Shown piece by piece: positions 22,847 through 31,979 of a stretch of 39,601 nucleotides of DNA (positions are counted from its first letter, which is position 1; each line of letters starts with the position of its first letter). The notes under the pieces are model-generated. The model searched no databases. It saw only the letters and a program-made list of their open reading frames with translations, and was not told where the DNA came from. Made by a program: the position numbers and the translations under genes. The stretch comes from Henriciella sp. (lineage in GTDB: Bacteria; Pseudomonadota; Alphaproteobacteria; Caulobacterales; Hyphomonadaceae): positions 102,720-142,320 of the forward strand of contig DUBH01000019.1 in assembly GCA_012960415.1 (NCBI GenBank), given 5' to 3'.

Positions 22847-24892
22847 ATGCCGTCACGCCTTCTGCTTGCAACAACAGCCAGTCTTGTCCTTGCGCCCTTG
22901 CTAGGCGCGCAGGCACAATCAAGCGCGACAACGGCGGACCGGCTGTCACCCGTGCTCGTCTATGGCGATCGCACAGTGGGCCAGCCAGGCAGTGTCGCCA
23001 CAGTCGATGAAGACGTCATCGTCACGGTGAATGCCGACCACCCGGCGCAGATTCTGAATGAGTTGCCGGGCGTGAACATCCAGATGAATTCAGGCCAGGA
23101 GCATCTGATTGCGCTGCGTTCGCCCGTGCTGACCGGCGGTGCGGGGCAGGGGAGCTTCCTGATCCTCCAGAATGGTGTGCCGACGCGCTCGCCCGCCTTT
23201 GGCAACGTCAATTCCCTGTTCGAAATCCACCATGAGGTTGCGGATGCAATCGAGATCGTGCGGGGCCCCGGCTCAGCGAAGTACGGCTCGAACGCAGTGC
23301 ATGGCCTAATCAATGTCATCCTAGGTTCGCCGCAGCCCGGCACCTATGCTGATGCGCGGCTCTCCGGATCGACACTCAACCGGTACAAGGCCGACATTAC
23401 CGGTAATCTCGATGACACTGCGCGCCTATCCCTTTCGCTTCAGGATGATGCGGGCTGGCGCGATTTTACGGGAGTAGAGCAGCAGAAATTGTCGGCGCAG
23501 TACGCATTCAATGCGGCCGGTTGGGATGGCCTTGCCTTTGTCAGTGCGTCGAGCCTCAACCAGGAGACGGGCGGCTTTATTGAAGGGTACAAAGCGTATC
23601 GCGACGATGACCTGGTGACGCAAAACCCAAACCCCGAAGCTTACCGCGATGCGCAATGGGCCATGGGCGCCGTTCGCCTCTCACGCGAAATTGGCGCCGG
23701 TGAGCTGACCCTGACACCGTTCTATCGCTGGCAGGAGATGGAGTTTGCTCAGCACTTCCTCCCGAATGGCGGGGTAGAAGAGAACGGGCACGATGCGTTC
23801 GGCCTTCAGTCCAGATATGAGTTTGAGGCTAGCGACGCGGTGACGCTGCGCATCGGCGCTGATGCAGACGTCGCGTCGGGCTGGCTGAAAGAAACCCAGC
23901 TCGAACCGTTTGGGTTCTTCCCGGGCGACAGCCGCTTCCCGGTAGGCGTGCACTATGACTACACCGTCGACACGACCGTGCTTGCGCTCTGGGGTGAGGC
24001 TGAATGGGCCGTTTCCAATGAGCTGACGATACTGGCGGGGTTGCGCGGTGAAACCCATGATTACGATTATGAGACGGACGTGCCGCCCGGCCCAAATGGG
24101 CGGTTCCTTGTGCCAGCGAACCGTGAAGACAGCTATGATCTGCTCACCCCTAAATTCGGTGCGATCTGGTCGCCAGGGAGTGGATCGATCAGCTACTACG
24201 CCAACTATTCGCGCGGCGAGCGCGCGCCCCAGGCGTCCGATCTTTACCGTCTGCAAAGCCAGCAAGAGATTGCCGAAGCTGAGGTCGAAACGATGGACAG
24301 TTTCGAGGTTGGCATGCGTGGCACAGCGCTCGGCGGAGACATGTTCTTTGATATCGCGGCGTACCATGCCGAGAAAGAGAACTTCTTTTTCCGTGATTCC
24401 GACGGGCTGAATGTTACGGACGGATCAACCCGCCACACTGGCGTTGAGGCTCAGGCAAACTGGTTGGTGAACGAAGCGTTCACCATATCGGGAACAGCGA
24501 GTTATGCCGAACACACCTACACCTTCGACCGTATTGTTGCCGCGGGCTCAGAAGTGATCCGCGAAGGCAATGAGGTGGACACTGCGCCAAACTGGCTCGG
24601 GGATCTCCGGGTGACGTGGCATCCGACAGAGCGGTTGGAGGCCAGTCTCTCTGCTGAGTATATCGGTGAGTACTTTGTCGACCCGGGCAATACGCAGACC
24701 TATCCGGGGCACACGTCGACCCATGCACGCGCGTCCTATGCCTTTACCGAGACGCTCGAAGGATTCGTGATTGTTCGTAACCTGTTCGACGTCAATTATG
24801 CGGATCGGGCTGACCTTGCTTTTGGCAATAATCGCTATTTCCCGGGTGAGCCGATGAACGCGACGTTTGGGGTGAGGAAGACTATTGGCTGA
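22847..24892 (+). CDS. TonB-dependent outer-membrane receptor
   Basis: 681 residues from ATG 22847 (MPSRLLLATTASLVLAPLLGAQAQ, a signal peptide cleaved near residue 24); the frame runs back to 22670 but overlaps the CNT gene and lacks a signal there. The plug domain has ILNELPGVNIQMNSG, LILQNGVPTRSP and IEIVRGPGSAKYGSNAVHGLINVI, the usual TonB plug sequence; the remainder is a barrel of alternating aromatic strands with ISYYANYSRGERAPQASDLY and a C-terminal GEPMNATFGVRKTIG. No lipid or siderophore motif is seen. Placement behind the CNT transporter suggests a nucleoside or nucleotide substrate, an inference from position only. Confidence 0.92.
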   Translation: MPSRLLLATTASLVLAPLLGAQAQSSATTADRLSPVLVYGDRTVGQPGSVATVDEDVIVTVNADHPAQILNELPGVNIQMNSGQEHLIALRSPVLTGGAGQGSFLILQNGVPTRSPAFGNVNSLFEIHHEVADAIEIVRGPGSAKYGSNAVHGLINVILGSPQPGTYADARLSGSTLNRYKADITGNLDDTARLSLSLQDDAGWRDFTGVEQQKLSAQYAFNAAGWDGLAFVSASSLNQETGGFIEGYKAYRDDDLVTQNPNPEAYRDAQWAMGAVRLSREIGAGELTLTPFYRWQEMEFAQHFLPNGGVEENGHDAFGLQSRYEFEASDAVTLRIGADADVASGWLKETQLEPFGFFPGDSRFPVGVHYDYTVDTTVLALWGEAEWAVSNELTILAGLRGETHDYDYETDVPPGPNGRFLVPANREDSYDLLTPKFGAIWSPGSGSISYYANYSRGERAPQASDLYRLQSQQEIAEAEVETMDSFEVGMRGTALGGDMFFDIAAYHAEKENFFFRDSDGLNVTDGSTRHTGVEAQANWLVNEAFTISGTASYAEHTYTFDRIVAAGSEVIREGNEVDTAPNWLGDLRVTWHPTERLEASLSAEYIGEYFVDPGNTQTYPGHTSTHARASYAFTETLEGFVIVRNLFDVNYADRADLAFGNNRYFPGEPMNATFGVRKTIG

Positions 24893-24958
24893 TTGAGATT
24901 GGGCTTCGACTCGCGAGCCTCGTGCGGTAGACCTTTGGTAAGAACGAGGAGGAAACCC

Positions 24959-25567
24959 ATGAAGCTTTATCACAGCCCGCAAGCGCCGAACCCCGAACGC
25001 GTCACCAACTTCCTGAAAGCCAAAGGCAAGCTTGGTGATGTCCAGATCGAAGAGATTTCGATCATGAAGCAGGAGCATAAGACAGACGATTACCGGAAGG
25101 TGTCCCCATTCTCGCAAGTGCCCTCACTTGTGCTGGATGATGGGACGACGCTGACCGAGAGCCGCGCCATTTGCACCTATTTCGAAGGTATATTTCCGGA
25201 GCCGAACCTGATGGGCGCTGACCCCAAGGAGAAAGCGCTTATCGAGATGTGGGACCGGCGGGTTGAACTCATGCTTTTCATTCAGTTTGCGACCTGGTTC
25301 CGCAATAGCCATCCGGCCATGGCCCCGCTCGAAGTGCCTCAGCTTCCAGAAGCTGGTGCGAAGGCCGAGAAGGGTGCGCGTGCGATGGCCAAACGGATCG
25401 ATGCGCATCTGGCGCAGAACGACTTCCTCGCTGCCGGCCGCTTTTCAATTGCTGACATCACCCTCTACTGCTTCACTGGTTTTGCTGGCGTCATGAAATG
25501 GAAGCCGCACGAAGAGTTCGAGAATATCGGCAAGTGGCGCGAGCGCGCGAAGGTCTCGATCGGTTAG
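24959..25567 (+). CDS. Glutathione S-transferase family protein
   Basis: 202 residues from ATG 24959 with GAGGAGG upstream (an in-frame start at 24893 adds sequence without family features). Thioredoxin-like N-terminal half: MKLYHSPQAPNPERVTNFLKAKG, SPFSQVPSLVLDDGTTLTESRAICTYFE (cis-Pro and the glutathione-binding ES pair), then the all-helical C-terminal half with LAAGRFSIADITLYCF. Cytosolic; substrate unknown. It is a single gene facing the methyltransferase across a hairpin-rich spacer. Confidence 0.92.
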   Translation: MKLYHSPQAPNPERVTNFLKAKGKLGDVQIEEISIMKQEHKTDDYRKVSPFSQVPSLVLDDGTTLTESRAICTYFEGIFPEPNLMGADPKEKALIEMWDRRVELMLFIQFATWFRNSHPAMAPLEVPQLPEAGAKAEKGARAMAKRIDAHLAQNDFLAAGRFSIADITLYCFTGFAGVMKWKPHEEFENIGKWRERAKVSIG

Positions 25568-25601
25568 CATTTGAGCGTTTACGCCCGCGTGGTTTGACTT
25601 T

Positions 25602-25651
25602 GCTCACCATGCGGGCGCGTTCAGCGCGGGAGCTTGACCAGCATGGTGAGC
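25602..25651. terminator. 11-bp inverted repeat between convergent GST and methyltransferase genes
   Basis: GCTCACCATGC (25602-25612) and GCATGGTGAGC (25641-25651) are perfect complements around a 28-nt GC-rich loop holding a smaller GCGC/GCGC pairing. A second dyad GATGGT-N3-ACCATC follows at 25673-25687. It may end both transcripts; lack of T-runs leaves this open. Confidence 0.45.
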
Positions 25652-25725
25652 GACCTTCGATGAACTCAGGATGATGGTCGAACCATCGGGGCTACATGAC
25701 TACTGCCGACTGTCTGCTGAAGGTG

Positions 25726-26469
25726 TTAGACGGTTCGAACTAGCCGGTAGCCGCAATCGAGTGCGTCCATTTTCATCAGGTGCCCGAAGCGCCCGTCCCA
25801 GGTGCCATCTTCGAGATCGGCCTTAAGCCGCGCCAGGCCTTCAGACACGTCGCCGATCTTCCAGAAGGAGGACATGGCGCGGCGAACACGTTCGTCGAGG
25901 TAGGCGGCAGGTCGTCTCCAATAGGCGGCAAGGAAGCCATCGGTACAGTCATAGGGGATAGGCACGGGGTCGATGATTACCTTTCCTAGCCAGTCTGCGT
26001 ATCGCTCCATCGGCGGCATGGCAGCTTCATCCAGTGTGAGAAGTGCCGGGAAGTAATCGAATAGCCAGAAGTCCTTATGGCCGGCATCGAAAGTCAGGAA
26101 GACGATTGGCCCGCGCGTTACCCGACGCATCTCGGCACAACCTTTGGCCTGATCGTTCCAGTGATGGATCGTCAGCACAGCCATTGAGGCATCGAAGCTT
26201 TTGTCAGCGAAAGGCAGGGACTCTGCGCTCCCTTGAATGGCAATTGCGCCGGTGTCCGGACGCTGCGCGATCATTTCCGCCGACGGCTCAATGGCGGTCA
26301 GCGCGCGCCCTTGGGGTTCGTATGACCCGCTTCCCGCGCCGACATTCAGAATCGTGCTGGCGTCACCGAGCGCGGCATGGATCTGGCGTGCAATCCGCGG
26401 GTCGGGCTTGCGAAGCTGGGCGTAGTCGATGCCGATCGTGTCATAGAGCGCTGTCATGGCCGCGCTCAT
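25726..26469 (-). CDS. Class I SAM-dependent methyltransferase
   Basis: 247 residues. Rossmann methyltransferase motif I ILNVGAGSGSYEPQ, motif II LTAIEPSAEMIAQRP, then GSAESLPFADKSFDASMAVLTIHHW (motifs III-IV) as in UbiE/COQ5-type small-molecule methyltransferases (Methyltransf_11). The substrate is unknown. The ATG at 26469 is used; ATG 26457 is an alternative, and neither has a strong RBS. It follows the epimerase gene by 16 bp on the minus strand and is probably co-transcribed with it and trmFO. Confidence 0.88.
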   Translation of the reverse strand: MSAAMTALYDTIGIDYAQLRKPDPRIARQIHAALGDASTILNVGAGSGSYEPQGRALTAIEPSAEMIAQRPDTGAIAIQGSAESLPFADKSFDASMAVLTIHHWNDQAKGCAEMRRVTRGPIVFLTFDAGHKDFWLFDYFPALLTLDEAAMPPMERYADWLGKVIIDPVPIPYDCTDGFLAAYWRRPAAYLDERVRRAMSSFWKIGDVSEGLARLKADLEDGTWDGRFGHLMKMDALDCGYRLVRTV

Positions 26470-26485
26470 AGCACTGCTTCTGCGA

Positions 26486-27460
26486 TCAGTCTCGCCAGAT
26501 CAGATCAGCGCCCTCGACGCTCGGCGATGGGTAGGCTGCATCGTGAGCGAAGGGCAGGTCTTCGCCTGAGCGAAGAGCGTTGAGGATGGCAGCAAAGTCT
26601 GTCTTGAACTGGAAGCCAAGGTCACGCTGAAACGCGGACGCGTCGTACACTCGGCCAATTGAGGCGGGCAGCTTCCAGCCGCGCGCGGCATAGAGGTCAG
26701 CTGCATTTGGAAAATAGCTGGAAATGACATCTGGCGCTGTGGCTTTCAGGGACGCACAATCCTGCCGCGAGAAGGGTGTCGGTGCAGAGACGATATAGAC
26801 GCCGAAGCTGATGTCTGGGGCTTTCTCAAGCGCGACCAGATGTGCGCGGGCCGCGTCATCGACTGTCAGACGACGGTTCAGGAATTCATTTGCTTTCAGG
26901 TTTTCGGGCGGCGGTTTGGTGAGCGTGTCGTCGTCTTCAGGGAAAAAACGGGACGTACGAAGGACAAGACAAGCCAGCCCTGTCTGTTGATGGACCTCAC
27001 GGCAAAGGTTTTCGGCCGCAAGCTTCGTGACGCCATAGATATTGCGCGGTGCAAGCGGGGCGTGGCTTTCATCCAGCCACGTCGCCTGGTCGCTCAACTC
27101 TGAACGGATCGCCTGCGAAATCATCAGGGACGTGGTCGAGGTAAACACGAATCGTTCGTGGCCAGCAGCAGCGGCTGCTTCGAGCAGGTTCAGCGTGCCC
27201 GTCACATTCACGTCGATGAAAGCCTGTCTCGGGAAGCGTGCAATGTCCGGCTTGTGAAGGCCGCCAGCATGTATGATCGCTTCGATACCATAATCTGCAA
27301 TGACGCGGTCTATGGAAGGCCTGTCAGCGATCGTGCCAATCTCGTTGGTGTACGCTCCCGGCGCGACATCGAAACCGGTGACCTTGTGGCCACTTTCCTC
27401 AAGCAGAGGGGCGAGGTGGCGGCCGAGCCAGCCAGAAGACCCGGTCAGCAGGACCCGCAT
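26486..27460 (-). CDS. NAD-dependent epimerase/dehydratase (extended SDR)
   Basis: 324 residues. N-terminal NAD-binding TGSSGWLGRHLAPLLEESGH (GxxGxxG), GFDVAPG, IIHAGGLHKPD, the active-site region FVFTSTTSLM and the catalytic YGVTK. These are the marks of extended SDR sugar-nucleotide epimerases/dehydratases or related 3-beta-HSD types; the substrate is not evident. It begins 6 bp after the trmFO stop, so translation is probably coupled, and the methyltransferase follows. The association with a tRNA-modifying gene is likely only a shared operon. Confidence 0.9.
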   Translation of the reverse strand: MRVLLTGSSGWLGRHLAPLLEESGHKVTGFDVAPGAYTNEIGTIADRPSIDRVIADYGIEAIIHAGGLHKPDIARFPRQAFIDVNVTGTLNLLEAAAAAGHERFVFTSTTSLMISQAIRSELSDQATWLDESHAPLAPRNIYGVTKLAAENLCREVHQQTGLACLVLRTSRFFPEDDDTLTKPPPENLKANEFLNRRLTVDDAARAHLVALEKAPDISFGVYIVSAPTPFSRQDCASLKATAPDVISSYFPNAADLYAARGWKLPASIGRVYDASAFQRDLGFQFKTDFAAILNALRSGEDLPFAHDAAYPSPSVEGADLIWRD

Positions 27461-27466
27461 GGAGGA

Positions 27467-28879
27467 TTATTCCGCAGCAACCGGCTCGCGCTGAGCAGCC
27501 AGCCAGGCGTCGATATCCTGCAAGGCCCTGACGGCCTGAACGCCCTTCTTGGCGCGGCCCTTCGCCTTGCCGCGCAGGCGTCGGCCTTCCTCATCTTTTT
27601 TCGGGATGGTTTCAGGGTCCGGATCCGGGAAGAGGCCGAAATTGATGTTCATCGGCTGGAAGCTCTGCTTGCCTTCAAGGTGGCCGCCCGTGATGTGGCC
27701 AACGAGCGCACCGAGCGCAGTGGTCGGCGGCGGTGGCGCGAGCTCTCTTCCGAGGCGCTCGGCAGCAGCGAACCTGCCAGCCAGCAGACCCATAGCGGCA
27801 CTTTCGACATAGCCCTCAACACCCGTCACCTGTCCGGCAAAGCGAAGGCGAGGCATCGACTTCATGCGCAGCTGGCTATCGAGCAGCTTTGGAGAATTGA
27901 GGAAGGTGTTGCGGTGAATGCCGCCAAGACGGGCGAACTGGGCGTTCTCTAGCCCCGGGATCATGCGGAAGATGTCGGCCTGCGCGCCGTATTTCAGCTT
28001 GGTCTGGAAGCCGACCATGTTCCAGAGCGTGCCGAGGGCGTTGTCCTGGCGTAGCTGGACAACGGCGTATGATTTCACATCCGGATCGTGTGGGTTCGTG
28101 AGACCGACCGGCTTCATCGGGCCGAAGCGTAGCGTTTCGCGGCCGCGCTCTGCCATGACTTCGATCGGAAGGCAGCCCTCAAAGTATGGCGTGTCCTTTT
28201 CCCAGTCCTTGAACTCGGTTTTCTCGCCCGCGATCAGTGCGTCGATGAAAGCGTTGTACTGCTCCTCATTCATCCCGCAGTTGATGTAGGCGGCTTTTTC
28301 CCCGTGCGGGCCGGGCTTGTCGTAACGGCTCTGGCGCCACGCCTTGTCCATGTCGATGCTGTCGAAATAGACGATGGGCGCGATCGCGTCGAAGAAGGCG
28401 AGATCCTCTTCGCCGGTATGCGCGCGGATGGCTTCTGCGAGCTTGATCGAGGTAAGCGGACCGGTCGCGATGATGACGCTGTCCCAGTCTTCTGGCGGGA
28501 TGTCGTCGATGGCTTCGCGAACGATCGTGATGTTCGGGTGGGCTTCGAGCGTCGCGGTGACGTCTTCAGAAAAACCTTCGCGGTCGACTGCCAGCGCACT
28601 GCCAGCCGGCACAGAATGCTCGCCGCCTTTGGTGATGATCAGGCCATTGGCGCGGCGCATCTCCTCGTGCAGAACACCGACTGCGTTGGACGTGTGATCG
28701 TCGGAACGGAACGAGTTGGAGCAGACGAGTTCTGCCAGCTTGTCGGTCTGGTGGGCCTCGGTGCCGCGCACGCCGCGCATCTCATGGATGATGACGGGTA
28801 CGCCCATGTTCGCGACTTGCCAGGCTGCTTCGGACCCGGCCATGCCGCCGCCAATGATGTGGATCGGTTTGATGCTCAT
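27467..28879 (-). CDS. trmFO: Folate/FAD-dependent tRNA m5U54 methyltransferase TrmFO
   Basis: 470 residues. Uses methylenetetrahydrofolate and reduced FAD to form 5-methyluridine at tRNA position 54. Clear FAD site at the start ([18 protein letters not shown]), then [82 protein letters not shown] and [19 protein letters not shown], all family signatures. The C-terminal ~40 residues are basic (KGRAKKG). First gene of the minus-strand unit and divergent from the MATE gene. Confidence 0.96.
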   Translation of the reverse strand: MSIKPIHIIGGGMAGSEAAWQVANMGVPVIIHEMRGVRGTEAHQTDKLAELVCSNSFRSDDHTSNAVGVLHEEMRRANGLIITKGGEHSVPAGSALAVDREGFSEDVTATLEAHPNITIVREAIDDIPPEDWDSVIIATGPLTSIKLAEAIRAHTGEEDLAFFDAIAPIVYFDSIDMDKAWRQSRYDKPGPHGEKAAYINCGMNEEQYNAFIDALIAGEKTEFKDWEKDTPYFEGCLPIEVMAERGRETLRFGPMKPVGLTNPHDPDVKSYAVVQLRQDNALGTLWNMVGFQTKLKYGAQADIFRMIPGLENAQFARLGGIHRNTFLNSPKLLDSQLRMKSMPRLRFAGQVTGVEGYVESAAMGLLAGRFAAAERLGRELAPPPPTTALGALVGHITGGHLEGKQSFQPMNINFGLFPDPDPETIPKKDEEGRRLRGKAKGRAKKGVQAVRALQDIDAWLAAQREPVAAE

Positions 28880-29018
28880 GCTCCGCGATGTGCTGCTTCA
28901 TGGGCACGAGGTCAAGCTGACGCGGGCATCATCGCTGGACGCCGCGGCGCGGCGTCATAGCTCCGCTGCGGTGCCTGCCGGTCGCTGTAGGCTGAAACGA
29001 CGCTCGAAAGGCAGGCTC

Positions 29019-30386
29019 TTGCAACTCACCGACGGCTCCGTGCGCGCATCCTTTTCAAAGGTCTGGATCCCGATGATATCGGGCGTCCTCGCGGTAAAAG
29101 CTATCGGCGTTTCCGATGCCTATTTTGTTGGCCAGCTTGGTGAGGAGAAGCTGGCGGCGATTTCCTACGCCTTCCCGATTGTCATGACGCTGATCAGCTT
29201 GGCCATTGGACTGAGTGCAGGCGCTTCATCTGTCCTTTCCCGAATGATCGGCGCAGACGCGTCAATTGAGGAGCAGGCAGAACGTACGACAGGCGCAATC
29301 GGTATGGCGGTCATCATTTCCGTCGCGCTGTCGGTCTTCGGGTTTCTCTTTATAGGGCCGATCCTGAGCCTTCTCGGTGCCGAGGGGCAGATCCACGAAG
29401 ATGCCAAGTGCTTCATGATGATATGGTTTGCTGGCGTGGTTTTCCTCGTCGTCCCAGTGGCAACCAATGGATTGCTGCGCGCGACAGGAGATGGGGTGAG
29501 CCCGGCAATCCTGATGAGCTCGATCGCGGTGCTGAATATTGCGATCAATCCTGTTTTCATTTTCGGGCTCGGCCCTGTACCCGAGTTCGGTATGCAAGGC
29601 GCAGCCTTCGCAACAATCACGGCGCGAGGGGTGTCCACGATTGGCGCGTTCTATCTGCTCTGGCGAAAAGACTTGCTCGCAGCCTCAATCGGATCGTTGA
29701 AAAGAGGACTTGCTCGCTGGAAGCAAGTCGCCCGAATTGGCTTGCCGGCCTCGCTCTCGACATCGGTGAATCCGATTGCCCTTTCAATTGCCACGGCCGC
29801 TGTTTCAACGATTGGTTCTGCAGAAGTCGCCGCTTTCGGTCTGGTCACGAAGATCCAGTCTTTTTCGGTCGTTCCTCTGCTCGCCCTGTCTGCGGCCTCA
29901 GCGCCATTTGTCGGACAGAATAGCGGCGCCGGGAAAACAGAGCGTTCACGTGAAAGCCTCTGGTTCTCGGCGCAGGTCTCCATTGTGTGGGCAGTCATTC
30001 TCGCAGTTTTCTTTTACTTCGGAGGTGAGTGGCTCGTTTCCTTCTTCACCGAGTCTGAGGCGACACGACAGGTGGCCGCGCTCTACCTCGCTATCGTTCC
30101 GCTCTCTTATGCCGGCTATGGGGTCATCATTTCGCTGACGGCGGCGCTCAACGGCCTCGGACGCTCGGTGAGCGGCCTCTTCATCGGAGCAGGCCGTGCG
30201 ATCGGCTTACTGGCGAGCGGTGCCTGGATCGGTGTCCTGACGGGTGGGTTCCTTGGGCTGGCAATTGCGACCTTCATAGCCAATGCAGCGTCCGGAATGA
30301 TCGGTCTTTTCATTATCCGGCAGCACGAGCTGAAAGAACTTGATGCTGACCGCGGCACATCACCTGATTGCTATGAGAGCGACTAG
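29019..30386 (+). CDS. MATE family efflux transporter
   Basis: About 455 residues and 12 hydrophobic segments when started at TTG 29019 (AAAGGCAGG upstream), which gives the usual MATE length; the frame extends back to 28716 opposite trmFO, and those residues are not membrane-like. MATE features: VWIPMISGVLAVKAIGVSDAYFVGQLGEEKLAAISYAFPI in the first two helices, ILMSSIAVLNIAINPVFIFGLG in the middle, and the duplicated pattern with ARIGLPASLSTS. Inner-membrane cation-coupled exporter of drugs or metabolites. It is followed 33 bp later by the PLP decarboxylase. Confidence 0.9.
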   Translation: MQLTDGSVRASFSKVWIPMISGVLAVKAIGVSDAYFVGQLGEEKLAAISYAFPIVMTLISLAIGLSAGASSVLSRMIGADASIEEQAERTTGAIGMAVIISVALSVFGFLFIGPILSLLGAEGQIHEDAKCFMMIWFAGVVFLVVPVATNGLLRATGDGVSPAILMSSIAVLNIAINPVFIFGLGPVPEFGMQGAAFATITARGVSTIGAFYLLWRKDLLAASIGSLKRGLARWKQVARIGLPASLSTSVNPIALSIATAAVSTIGSAEVAAFGLVTKIQSFSVVPLLALSAASAPFVGQNSGAGKTERSRESLWFSAQVSIVWAVILAVFFYFGGEWLVSFFTESEATRQVAALYLAIVPLSYAGYGVIISLTAALNGLGRSVSGLFIGAGRAIGLLASGAWIGVLTGGFLGLAIATFIANAASGMIGLFIIRQHELKELDADRGTSPDCYESD

Positions 30387-30419
30387 AGACGAGTGGGTGG
30401 CTTCGCGCCATTCCAATCC

Positions 30420-31895
30420 ATGGATGATGATTTGACCGACTTTAACGCAAAAGCCTCCCTTGAGCCTGAGGACTGGACTGATTTCAGGCGCCGGGCCCAT
30501 GAGACGCTGGACCGTGCGCTGGATAAGCTGGACCAGGCCCGGACCGGTCGGGTCTGGACGCCTGTGCCTGAGAGTGTGGACGCGCAGATTGAGAGGGCCC
30601 TCAGCGCTTCACCCCTAGGGGCCGAGGGATTGGATGACGTGCTGGCGTCACTATTACCTTACGGGGTAGGAAATACGCATCCGCGCTTTCTTGGCTGGGT
30701 GCATGGCAGCGGGACGCCCTTCGGCTTGCTGCCCGCGATGATCGAAGCTGCGATTAACGCCAATTGCGGCGGGCGCGATCATGTTGGCCTGAGGGTTGAG
30801 CGCGCGCTGTCTGATTGGGTCGCTCAGCAATTTGGGTTTCCGAAGACGGCGAGCGGCCTGGTGGTAACCGGAACGTCCATGGCGACGGTCGTGGCCATGA
30901 AGGTTGCGCGGGACGCGGCACTTGGTTTTGCGTCTCGCGATGCCGGCGTCGATGGATCAAAGCTTGTCGCATATAGCTCGGCAGAGGCGCACGCGTGTAA
31001 TGCTCGCGCTCTCGATATTCTGGGGCTTGGGGCGACTGCGCTACGCAAGATACCGGTGAACGCGGCGTTCCGAATTGACCTTAGGACGCTCAAAGCTGCG
31101 ATTTCAGAGGACCGGGCCGCTGGCCTCGTGCCCTTCGCCATTATCGGGACAGCCGGTACGGTGAATACTGGCGCGATTGATGAGCTGGATGATATTGCGG
31201 ATATCGCTGAGGCCGAAGGTCTCTGGTTTCATATCGATGGTGCGTTTGCTGCATCGGGGATATTGAGCGAGGAGCTGGCGCCCAAGCTGAGCGGGATCGA
31301 CCGGGCCGATTCCATTGCTTTCGATTTTCATAAATGGCTACACGTCAATTACGATGCTGGCTTCGTTCTGGTGCGCGACGAGGCGCTTCATCGGCAAGCC
31401 TTCTCGACACGGCCAGACTATCTGAAAGCCACCGAACGAGGGTTGGCCGCAGGCAATCCATGGCCAGTAGAATACGGACCGGAACTGTCACGCGGCTTTC
31501 GTGCGTTGAAGATCTGGGCACACATTGCAGAGTTCGGGCCCGAGCGACTGGGCGCGACCATTTCCGATAATTGCCAGCTCGTCCGTAAATTGGCCGCTCT
31601 CGTCGATGCGGCCGCATCATTCGAACGCCTTGCACCGGTTGAGACGTCTATATGCTGCTTCCGCTACGTGGCGGATCGTCTATCGGATGCCGACCTCGAC
31701 GCATTGAACGAGGAAATCGTTATTCGGCTACACGAGACCGGTGTTGCGGCGCCTTCGACGACGCGGGTGAAGGGCAAACTGGCCATCCGGGTAAACATCA
31801 CCAATCATCGCACGCGTGAATCTGACCTTCATCTGCTCCTCGACGCCATCAGGGAGCTCGCGACGGAGGCATTGGAAAAGCTCGGGAAGGCATAA
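30420..31895 (+). CDS. PLP-dependent group II decarboxylase (aromatic amino acid decarboxylase-like)
   Basis: 491 residues from ATG 30420; a GTG at 30393 in frame adds nine residues. Fold-type I PLP enzyme: PYGVGNTHPRFLGWVHGSGTP, TGTSMATVVAMKVAR, PLP-stacking His191 (SSAEAHACNARAL), Asp273 (FHIDGAFAA) and the Schiff-base Lys305 in FDFHKWLHVNYDAG. The C-terminal region has the usual small domain. The family covers DOPA, tryptophan, glutamate and related decarboxylases, so the amine product cannot be specified. Close spacing after the MATE gene raises the possibility that the transporter exports its product. Confidence 0.92.
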   Translation: MDDDLTDFNAKASLEPEDWTDFRRRAHETLDRALDKLDQARTGRVWTPVPESVDAQIERALSASPLGAEGLDDVLASLLPYGVGNTHPRFLGWVHGSGTPFGLLPAMIEAAINANCGGRDHVGLRVERALSDWVAQQFGFPKTASGLVVTGTSMATVVAMKVARDAALGFASRDAGVDGSKLVAYSSAEAHACNARALDILGLGATALRKIPVNAAFRIDLRTLKAAISEDRAAGLVPFAIIGTAGTVNTGAIDELDDIADIAEAEGLWFHIDGAFAASGILSEELAPKLSGIDRADSIAFDFHKWLHVNYDAGFVLVRDEALHRQAFSTRPDYLKATERGLAAGNPWPVEYGPELSRGFRALKIWAHIAEFGPERLGATISDNCQLVRKLAALVDAAASFERLAPVETSICCFRYVADRLSDADLDALNEEIVIRLHETGVAAPSTTRVKGKLAIRVNITNHRTRESDLHLLLDAIRELATEALEKLGKA

Positions 31896-31979
31896 GCGGG
31901 CTCACACTTGCATTCTGGCCTGCAAAAGCTGTCAGCTTGGACGTTGCCGCTCACACAAGAGAGGGTTACCTCAACCAGC

